A program made the translations under genes and the position numbers. Positions 57,962 through 64,000 of a DNA stretch of 64,000 nt are shown in pieces; the stretch's first letter is position 1; each line of letters starts with the position of its first letter. Under the pieces are notes generated by a model. That model was not told where the DNA came from. It ran no database searches and saw only the letters and a list, made by a program, of their open reading frames with translations. Origin of the DNA: Clostridia bacterium (lineage in GTDB: Bacteria > Bacillota_A > Clostridia > Oscillospirales > CAG-272). Location of the stretch: NCBI GenBank assembly GCA_017467205.1, contig JAFTSQ010000001.1:16336-80335 (forward strand), in the 5' to 3' direction.

Positions 57962-58552
57962 ATGGATGAATTAAAAGCTCGAAAGACAACGCGCTTAAAG
58001 GGCGCCGATTATAATCGAAGCGGTGTCGTTTTCTTGACGATATGTACAAAAGATCGGCGGTGTATTCTCTCTCGGATTGTAGGGACCGGCGTCCTCGACG
58101 GTCCGCGAAATGAATCAGCAAAGCACGAGCGAATCGTAGGGACCGGCGTCCTCGACGGTCCACAAGTCGAATTAACAAAATATGGGCGAATTGCGGAGAA
58201 ATATATCCGTCAGCTGAATGATTTTTATGAGGAACTTTCGGTAGAGAACTACGTAATTATGCCAAACCATATTCATCTTTTGTTATGGTTAAAAGGCAAT
58301 GAAAACGGAGCGTCGATGACATCGGTCACAGACGGACCGTCGGGGACGCCGGTCCCTACGGTGCAAAATTCCATTCCTTCGCGGTTCGTGTCAACGTTCA
58401 AAAGATTCTGTAACAAAGAATACGGCGAAAATATATGGCAATACCGTTCCAATGATCATATTATCCGTAACCTACAAGATTACGACGAACATTTGCGGTA
58501 CATTTATGAAAATCCGATGCATTGGCGTTATGATGAATTGTATACCGAATGA
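57962..58552 (+). CDS. REP-associated tyrosine transposase (RAYT)
   Basis: A 196-aa IS200/Y1-type transposase of the REP-associated class. The start RKTTRLKGADYNRSGVVFLTI, the His-hydrophobic-His motif MPNHIHLLLWL (His103, His105), WQYRSNDHIIRN and the catalytic Tyr180 in LRYIYENP are all in place, so it may be active. The coding region contains three REP units: two direct, encoding VGTGVLDGP (residues 40-48 and 59-67), and one inverted, encoding GPSGTPVPT (125-133), all in frame. Single-strand cleavage beside REP hairpins is the family's known chemistry. Ribosome site is weak; the gene follows topB by 8 nt. Confidence 0.9.
   Translation: MDELKARKTTRLKGADYNRSGVVFLTICTKDRRCILSRIVGTGVLDGPRNESAKHERIVGTGVLDGPQVELTKYGRIAEKYIRQLNDFYEELSVENYVIMPNHIHLLLWLKGNENGASMTSVTDGPSGTPVPTVQNSIPSRFVSTFKRFCNKEYGENIWQYRSNDHIIRNLQDYDEHLRYIYENPMHWRYDELYTE
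58079..58104 (+). repeat. REP unit 1, inside the RAYT gene
   Basis: A 26-nt unit beginning GTAG, then GGACCG and CGGTCC as hairpin arms around a CG/CG pair and a TCCT loop. GTAG next to a hairpin is the recognised target form of RAYT enzymes. It is identical to units 2 and 4. Confidence 0.85.
58136..58161 (+). repeat. REP unit 2, inside the RAYT gene
   Basis: Identical over 26 nt to unit 1 and 57 nt (19 codons) downstream of it. The 31-nt flanks after the two units match at 19 positions, so the pair looks like an old 57-nt tandem duplication whose REP core stayed perfect. Confidence 0.85.
58334..58359 (-). repeat. REP unit 3 (inverted), inside the RAYT gene
   Basis: Opposite orientation; one mismatch from unit 1 over 26 nt. 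Encodes GPSGTPVPT in frame. Confidence 0.85.
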
Positions 58553-58593
58553 CCCGTAAAATTCACCACACCCGCCGGCATCTCACCACCGTA

Positions 58594-58631
58594 TTTTACA
58601 TTCTGCATTTTACATTCTGCATTCTGCATTC
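58594..58631. repeat. Short tandem repeat TTTTACATTCTGCA
   Basis: Two copies of the 14-mer, followed by two partial copies (TTCTGCA). No function is evident. Confidence 0.7.
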
Positions 58632-58648
58632 CCCCACCCCGTGTATGA

Positions 58649-58690
58649 AAAAACGGTCTATCCGCCCGAAAGAGCGGATAGACCGTTTTT
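58649..58690. terminator. Bidirectional terminator
   Basis: AAAAACGGTCTATCCGC and complement (17 bp, 8-nt loop), with T-runs at both ends. It terminates the RAYT and the 32-aa peptide units. Confidence 0.93.
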
Positions 58691-58723
58691 AATAATCAGC
58701 GAGCCTCTTTATGTGATTTTGCA

Positions 58724-58822
58724 TCAGTTGTTGCAGCAGCAACAGAGAACTATCACGATAGCAAGAATGACTATCCAGGTGCAGTTATCGTCAAAGAGAT
58801 GGCAGAAGCAGTTGTTATTCAT
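58724..58822 (-). CDS. 32-aa cysteine-rich hydrophobic peptide
   Basis: A short reading frame on the minus strand: ATG 58822, TGA 58726-58724. The product begins MNNNCFCHLFDDNCTW, continues with a hydrophobic stretch IVILAIVIVL, then four consecutive cysteines and NN. It is laid out as hydrophilic/Cys head, single membrane span and Cys4 tail. AAAGGA lies ~13 nt before the ATG, and a strong terminator follows 34 nt after the stop, forming a compact transcription unit. I do not know a name for it; similar tiny Cys-rich membrane peptides occur in Clostridia. Confidence 0.6.
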   Translation of the reverse strand: MNNNCFCHLFDDNCTWIVILAIVIVLCCCCNN

Positions 58823-58918
58823 AGATGGGCAGTTCCTTTCGTATGTCAATTGCGCATAATGCGAAATACTCAGCGGCTTTACCGCTCGTTACATACTATG
58901 CAAGAGCCCAAATTAATG

Positions 58919-59413
58919 TTAAATTCCGGCCTTTTCGGGAAAATCGGTGAGCGGCTTAACGAATCCCTCGGGGTCAGCGGTGGAATAGTCGCATCCGATA
59001 ACCCGACCGCGATAAACGAGCAAATTGGCAAACACCACGCCGTCCGCCTCAGAGCAGTTCGTGACCTCATAGGTAAAACGGGTGACCTTTTTCTTTTCGT
59101 ACTTCGAAAGGTCGAGCCCTTGAAGCTTTTGAAGCTCGTTGTAGCCGAGCATCACGCGGTCGAAGTCCTCAGGCATAGTGAAGCTTTCCTCCGCCTCGCT
59201 TTCCGAATTGACCTCAATGCCGAACTGCGAAAGGAAGGCAACTCGCCCTTCCTTTTCCTCCGCACCGGAGTAATTGTAGCCTGCCTCGCCGTCGCTCGAG
59301 GCGAAAACCGCATCTCGCCCGCCGAGCCCAAGAATAACGACGAGCACGGTAACCGTAAGCGCAAGTATTGCAAAGAACCGAACGCTTGACGCACGCACAG
59401 AATATATGAACAT
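58919..59413 (-). CDS. DUF4830-type exported/membrane-anchored protein
   Basis: A 164-aa protein. One N-terminal hydrophobic segment (residues ~12-33, FFAILALTVTVLVVILGLGG) acts as anchor or signal. The rest matches the DUF4830 pattern: ..FTMPEDFDRVMLGYNELQKLQGLDLSKYEKKKVTRFTYEVTN.., ending with ANLLVYRGRVIGCDYST and a C-terminal Phe-Pro stretch. The function of the family is unknown. GGAGG precedes the ATG. Confidence 0.85.
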   Translation of the reverse strand: MFIYSVRASSVRFFAILALTVTVLVVILGLGGRDAVFASSDGEAGYNYSGAEEKEGRVAFLSQFGIEVNSESEAEESFTMPEDFDRVMLGYNELQKLQGLDLSKYEKKKVTRFTYEVTNCSEADGVVFANLLVYRGRVIGCDYSTADPEGFVKPLTDFPEKAGI

Positions 59414-59537
59414 AACCCCTCCACAAAAGTCTTTTTACCTAATCCTATGCTCCAAAAATCGCATTTATGCAGAATGCAAATTAAATGCGAAATCAAAACC
59501 GTTACCGCAGGGGAGATAGCTGTGTATTAATCGCATT

Positions 59538-59563
59538 GTAGGGACCGGCGTCCTCGACGGTCC
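59538..59563 (+). repeat. REP unit 4, intergenic
   Basis: Identical to units 1 and 2. It lies about 1 kb downstream of the RAYT gene in the 539-nt gap before the 1345-aa gene. Confidence 0.85.
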
Positions 59564-59594
59564 GTTATTTTCGTTTCATTGTCTTGGGACGGGC

Positions 59595-59620
59595 GGACCG
59601 TCTAGGACGCCCGTCCCTAC
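59595..59620 (-). repeat. REP unit 5 (inverted), intergenic
   Basis: Two mismatches from the consensus, in opposite orientation and 31 nt after unit 4, so the two form a convergent REP pair (BIME-like). Confidence 0.8.
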
Positions 59621-59767
59621 AGAACACCCCATCGCGCATCCACCATTTTCAACTTTCAACTTATCATGTGGATTTTTGTCTGCTTTTTGTGGAATTTCGT
59701 ACACTCGCCTTGATGTATTTGTTAAAAATGCAAAAATCCACCGATTGAAAAACGGCAAAATGACAGA

Positions 59768-59796
59768 TTGACAACCGCTCGCGCGAGTGTTATAAT
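59768..59796 (+). promoter_or_regulatory. Consensus promoter of the 1345-aa secreted protein
   Basis: TTGACA (59768-59773), 17 bp containing CTCGCGCGAG, TATAAT (59791-59796). The leader is ~150 nt long and carries a TCGAAAAG/CTTTTCGA hairpin (59827-59847) near its 5' end. AAAGGAG lies 8 nt before the ATG at 59953. Confidence 0.85.
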
Positions 59797-59952
59797 GTGT
59801 TTGAAGAATCAAGTGTTCTTGTATTCTCGAAAAGCGGCTCTTTTCGAAGAAAGGAGAAAAAAGATTTTTTGAAAAAACCTTCCGACTCGAGCCGAGAGCT
59901 TGGAAACTTAACAGGTTAATTACAACAAAAAATACAATAAAGGAGAAAACTT

Positions 59953-62900
59953 ATGAAAAAGTTTAGTAAAATCCTCGTTTTACTTCTCACGTTCTCGCTT
60001 CTTCTCGGTTCTCTCGCTGTTCTTGCTTCGGCAGCAGATGACGAAACCGCAGTAGCAAGCGTAACGACGGGAGAAGTAACGACGTCTTACGATAGCTTTG
60101 ATTTGGCTTGGGAAGCAGCAATGGCAGCCCCCGGCTCAACTATCAAGCTTCTTAAGGACGTAACTCTTGCAGAAGGCGCAGGCTATAGAGTAACTGCTGA
60201 CGTCACCCTTGACCTCGGCTGGAACACTCTTGACGCTACCGCAGCAGGCTATGCCTTCACCGATAAGACCAACAATGTCGTCTTCTACGTTGCAGACGCA
60301 ACAACCCCCGCGGCTCCCGTTGAAAGAGCGTTCACCGTTCAGAACGGCCGTATGATCACTCCCGATGCTGACATTCTTATCTCAAGCCTTGAGAATAAGG
60401 ATAACAGAAACGGCACTCTCTATTCCGATATCACCGTCAACAACGTGACCATCACGATGCCTACGACGGCGAACACGGCAACCGCCATCTTCGTTGGTAG
60501 CCCCAAGAATACCAATGCATACTATGACGACACCAAGTCCTCTAACTTGGTTATAAACAACTCTTACATAAACGCTAAGTATCCCATCCAGGTTGCAGGC
60601 GTTTGGAGCGAAAAGGGTGTCGTTATCAGCGCAACGAACTCCGTGTTCTATGATCCCCTCCCCAACGCTTCCGGCGGTAAGGGCTCCGCAATTATGCTTG
60701 CACTGGAAGCGTACTACGGTGAATACAACTTCACTAACTGCTATCTCTACTCCGCATTCCGCGTAGTTCGTCCTTCAATCACCGGCACAACCCTTATGGG
60801 TATTGCAGGTGAAACCTACACTGCAACCGAGGTTACTACAGGCTCTTACCTCGTTGAAAAGAACAAGGTCGGCGTTTGGAACTTCTACGACTGTATGATA
60901 GAGGGTGAAGCTGAGGCTATTATCCACCCCTCTGTTTATCAGATGAACATCTACGGTGGATACGTAAGCGGCACGTCTAACGACTGGAAGCTCTTCGGTA
61001 ACAACGCCCCGGCTGCTACCAACCAGTCTTACGGTTGTGTTACCTTCTATCCCTACACTGCGGCTGACGGAACCGTTAAGTATCCTATGTTCAGCCACAA
61101 CGTTAAGAACGCAACTGGCAGATACTATCTTCAGGACTTCTGGGATGTAACCGTTACGTCTACCACCAATGAAAACGGCGGCACTCTTGCTACCACTGCT
61201 GTTGAAAAGGAAGCTCCTAACGGATACATCGTGTCCAACTCCGGTGATTCCAAGTATAAGTATGCATACATTCCCGCTGCTGAGTATAACGCAGGCACTA
61301 AATCGCTTAACGTTGCAGCAGAAACCAGAATCATCCAGTCCGCCGCTATCATCAACGGTCAGGGCTATGCAACCGTAGCTGCAGCAGTCGCAGCAGCAAA
61401 GGCTGAGGATATCGTTATCCTTCTTGCTAACGTTGACAACACCGTTACCGTTTCCGCTCCCGTTAACGTTTTGACTAACGGCTTTACCTTCGCTCCCACC
61501 CTCGCTGACGGCCTTATGATAGGCATTCAGACCTCTGCTTTCACTAACGTAGTTGAGATTCCCGAGGATGCAGAGTTCGTTACCCACTACTACTGGGAAA
61601 CCGACACAGCAATCGACAACGCCTTCGAAAACTGGACCGGCGACTGGGAAACTCTCGATAACGAGGTTATCGCAGCAGGTAACGGTCCCGATGGTCTTCT
61701 TGCAGTAGTTTACGCTCCCAAGGAGTCTACTCTTGATTACTCCACCATCCAGAATTCCGGCTACGACGCATCCTACGTTGATGAGGAAACCGGTGACCTC
61801 TACGTTCAGGAAAAGTGGACGGTAGTCAATAGTGACGGTTGGACATTCGACTACGTTCCTCAGTGCAAGAACGTCGGCGTTGTTAGCTACATAGTAACTA
61901 ACGATCTGTCCGGCGAGGTTGTCGGCAGTGGTAAGACTGCCTACGACTTCCTTCAGGCAATGTCGACCGCAGCAAGCGGCACGACCGTTAAGCTTCTTGC
62001 AGATATCGCTCTCACCTCCGATAACAACCCGCTCTCCTCGAACCAGTTCACCCTCGACCTTAACGGCTACACCTTGTCCCTTTCGACCGGTAACTGCCTT
62101 AAGGAAACAGGCTGTACAACTGCTGAGCACGTCGTTGGTCATAACGCAACCTGGCGTGTTATGAACACTCATAACATCACCCTCACCTCTTCCAAGGCAG
62201 GCGGTGTTATCTATAACTACGGCGGAACCAAGGGCAACCAGCTCTTCTGGATGACCTCTAACACTGCAAACGGAACCGTTACCATTGACGGTAAGAACCT
62301 TACCATCTACACCCCCGTTCTCTGGGCTAACAACGGTACTAACAATACCATTAACATCGACGGCGGTAAGTACGTTTCCATCAAGTCCTACTCTAACTCT
62401 TGGGCAATATTCCAGCAGGGCTCTATGGGTAATTCTGTTGTAAACGTTAAGAACGCTCTTATCGATTCTACCTATCAGAACCTTACCTCCTGCCAGGTAG
62501 CTACTACGACTATCAAGCAGACCGCTACCTTCGAGAACTGCACAATTATTCTTCCCAGCAGCTCGAGCCACTATTTCTGCCGTTTGAACAACACTCATAC
62601 GCCGGATAACACTACCATCAACCTTAAGTCTTGCGTGGTTCTTGGCTCAAGAGCTCTTACCGCTCAGGTAGGTCTTAACGCCGTTTATCCCACCATCAAT
62701 ATCTACGAGGGATGCTACTTCGCTAAGGGAATCGACGAGAACACTCCCTACAACCTCGTTGATTGCCAGGCTAACACCGACGTTGCCGGCGCTTACACCC
62801 TCGGTGTAACCACCACCTACGGCTACGCTTCCAAGGGCAAGGCTTACAGTGCTGAAACTCACACCTCAGAATACCTTGCTTCGAACACCAAGGTTTATGC

Positions 62901-63990
62901 ACAGGACGTAGCATTCACCACCGCAACCAAGACCCTTGCAGAGTCCTTCGCAGCTGTTAACTACACCGTTGACGGCAACGCGTTCAAGACCATTTACTTT
63001 ATGGTCTTCGGTGAAAACGGCGCGTACGTTGCTCCTTACAGTGCATCTGTAACCGAGAACTTCATTAAGTCTACTTATTCCACTACCGAATCCGCAACTC
63101 TTACCGCAGTAGGTGAGAGCAAGACTATTGCTCTTACCCTCTCCGCTAAGGAAGCTGCTGTAAGCGGTATCAAGTACAACCTTACTCTTGCGTCCGAGAT
63201 TGCAATCAACGTTGCAATTCCCGCAGACGTTATGGAGTTCTACAAGGTTTGGATTCCCGATGTTGGCACCTTCACCAAGGATGACCTCACCCTCGTAACC
63301 ATCGGTGAGGAGCAGTACTACGTAGCAAGCTACACCGGCATTACTGCAATCAAGACTGTTGACTCTATCAAGATCAAGGTCTTCGCAGCAGCTGATGAGA
63401 GCGTTGCTAAGTACATTGAGGTTTCCGTTGTAGCATACGCTAACAAGCTTATGACTAAGGGCGCAAACGACGTTGAGTGTGAGCTCGGTAGAGCACTCCT
63501 CGTTTACACTCTCGAGGCATACAAGGCACTTGATGCTGAGAATTCCACCGCAATCGAGGCTCTTGAGGCTTATGAGGCAACCGTTAAGACTGACGCGTCC
63601 TTTATGCCTGATGATACCACGATGCTCGCAAGAGTATTCAAGGGCGCATACCTCAGACTTGAGGGAACTCCCGGTATCGTATTTGAAGTATCCGACACGA
63701 TGAGCCTTGTGGGCGTAACCGTAAGCTTCACTTATGTAGACGAGAATCTTGAGACGGTAACCGAAACCGTTACCCTCAACTCGACTAACCCGACCTACGA
63801 GCTTGAGATGAAGGTTTACAACCTTGATCAGAACATCACCGTTTCGATCGACGGTCAGCCGCTTGAGCTCAGCTACAACCTTGATACCTACCTTGCATCT
63901 CTTGCAACAGAGAACAACGCATTCGCACAGGCAATTTACCACTACGTAGCTGCTGCAAAGGCATACGTAGCACCCGTAGTAGCTGAGTAA
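59953..63990 (+). CDS. 1345-aa secreted repeat/beta-helix protein
   Basis: Signal peptide at residues 1-~28 (KILVLLLTFSLLLGSLAVLASA). Three related segments (near residues 38-70, 472-500 and 660-695) share the pattern of a short helix, then a strand such as TIKLLKDVTL, IVILLANVD or TVKLLADIAL, followed in the first and last by LDLGWNTLD or LDLNGYTLSL. These resemble starts of right-handed beta-helix (pectin-lyase-like) modules. The C-terminal ~310 residues form a beta-rich then helical unit ending without LPXTG, membrane helix or S-layer motif. Codon use is strongly biased (AAC, TAC, ATC, GTT, CTT), and the promoter is consensus, so high expression is inferred. Function unknown. Confidence 0.8.
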   Translation: MKKFSKILVLLLTFSLLLGSLAVLASAADDETAVASVTTGEVTTSYDSFDLAWEAAMAAPGSTIKLLKDVTLAEGAGYRVTADVTLDLGWNTLDATAAGYAFTDKTNNVVFYVADATTPAAPVERAFTVQNGRMITPDADILISSLENKDNRNGTLYSDITVNNVTITMPTTANTATAIFVGSPKNTNAYYDDTKSSNLVINNSYINAKYPIQVAGVWSEKGVVISATNSVFYDPLPNASGGKGSAIMLALEAYYGEYNFTNCYLYSAFRVVRPSITGTTLMGIAGETYTATEVTTGSYLVEKNKVGVWNFYDCMIEGEAEAIIHPSVYQMNIYGGYVSGTSNDWKLFGNNAPAATNQSYGCVTFYPYTAADGTVKYPMFSHNVKNATGRYYLQDFWDVTVTSTTNENGGTLATTAVEKEAPNGYIVSNSGDSKYKYAYIPAAEYNAGTKSLNVAAETRIIQSAAIINGQGYATVAAAVAAAKAEDIVILLANVDNTVTVSAPVNVLTNGFTFAPTLADGLMIGIQTSAFTNVVEIPEDAEFVTHYYWETDTAIDNAFENWTGDWETLDNEVIAAGNGPDGLLAVVYAPKESTLDYSTIQNSGYDASYVDEETGDLYVQEKWTVVNSDGWTFDYVPQCKNVGVVSYIVTNDLSGEVVGSGKTAYDFLQAMSTAASGTTVKLLADIALTSDNNPLSSNQFTLDLNGYTLSLSTGNCLKETGCTTAEHVVGHNATWRVMNTHNITLTSSKAGGVIYNYGGTKGNQLFWMTSNTANGTVTIDGKNLTIYTPVLWANNGTNNTINIDGGKYVSIKSYSNSWAIFQQGSMGNSVVNVKNALIDSTYQNLTSCQVATTTIKQTATFENCTIILPSSSSHYFCRLNNTHTPDNTTINLKSCVVLGSRALTAQVGLNAVYPTINIYEGCYFAKGIDENTPYNLVDCQANTDVAGAYTLGVTTTYGYASKGKAYSAETHTSEYLASNTKVYAQDVAFTTATKTLAESFAAVNYTVDGNAFKTIYFMVFGENGAYVAPYSASVTENFIKSTYSTTESATLTAVGESKTIALTLSAKEAAVSGIKYNLTLASEIAINVAIPADVMEFYKVWIPDVGTFTKDDLTLVTIGEEQYYVASYTGITAIKTVDSIKIKVFAAADESVAKYIEVSVVAYANKLMTKGANDVECELGRALLVYTLEAYKALDAENSTAIEALEAYEATVKTDASFMPDDTTMLARVFKGAYLRLEGTPGIVFEVSDTMSLVGVTVSFTYVDENLETVTETVTLNSTNPTYELEMKVYNLDQNITVSIDGQPLELSYNLDTYLASLATENNAFAQAIYHYVAAAKAYVAPVVAE

Positions 63991-64000
63991 GCTTTACGGC

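Noticed and set aside
58440..58510. Possible loss of the catalytic Tyr in the RAYT (WQYRSND)
   Set aside because: Compared with Escherichia coli RAYT, the catalytic Tyr corresponds to Tyr180 in LRYIYENP, which is present.
58594..58631. Tandem TTTTACATTCTGCA as a possible CRISPR or iteron array
   Set aside because: Only two full copies with no spacers and no cas or replication genes nearby.
60775..62598. 607-aa minus-strand frame inside the 1345-aa secreted gene
   Set aside because: Its Val/Cys/Gly-rich composition is what antisense of biased codons gives; no ribosome site or domain.

Overview
The window is about 64 kb of a roughly 50% GC bacterial chromosome with Gram-positive signals: AAAGGA or GGAGG ribosome binding sites, TTGACA/TATAAT promoters with 17-18 bp spacers, and GC hairpin plus T-run terminators. 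The gene order rimP-nusA-ylxR-ylxQ-infB, a type II pantothenate kinase, an OGG1-type glycosylase and a ZTP (pfl) riboswitch before pflBA point to an anaerobic member of the Bacillota, class Clostridia, probably an uncultured gut lineage. The lineage is inference, since no rRNA is present.

Layout. 1-9.0 kb (minus): a partial ABC exporter, recX and recA, then an operon of a DUF6062 zinc-site protein, a YhaN-like ATPase with membrane segments, a ribokinase-family kinase, miaA and a galactokinase-like gene. 9.1-10.1 kb (plus): an OGG1 glycosylase. 10.4-15.4 kb (minus): the nusA/infB operon. 15.5-22.6 kb (minus): tcdA, then a MutS-like ATPase, type II PanK, CBS protein, 1013-aa tail-anchored coiled-coil protein and 68-aa protein in one operon. 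22.9-26.9 kb (plus): the ZTP riboswitch, pflB-pflA and a DppA peptidase. 27-36 kb: an aminotransferase, a membrane-bound XRE regulator, a 1507-aa surface protein, an SDR and a Fic protein. 36.4-41.4 kb: tRNA-Glu and tRNA-Met, a SerC-like protein lacking the PLP lysine, typA and a flippase. 41.7-50.5 kb: gdhA and the whole F-type ATP synthase operon. 50.6-55.7 kb (minus): udk, an unknown membrane protein, deoB, deoD and tdk. 55.8-64 kb: topB, a REP-associated transposase with REP units inside its own coding sequence, a 32-aa Cys-rich peptide, a DUF4830 protein and a 1345-aa secreted protein.

How it fits together. Most genes are core functions: translation, tRNA modification, recombination and repair, nucleoside salvage, mixed-acid fermentation and ATP synthesis. 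The c subunit has the two-carboxylate pattern (Glu32/Glu65) reported for Na+-driven rotors. The PFL operon appears to be switched by ZTP, linking formate production to the folate/purine one-carbon pool.

The observations most worth following are the SerC pseudoenzyme, the in-frame REP units of the RAYT, the MutS-like/PanK/CBS/coiled-coil operon, the 32-aa cysteine peptide, and the two large surface proteins. No CRISPR array, prophage or insertion sequence other than the RAYT/REP family was seen.
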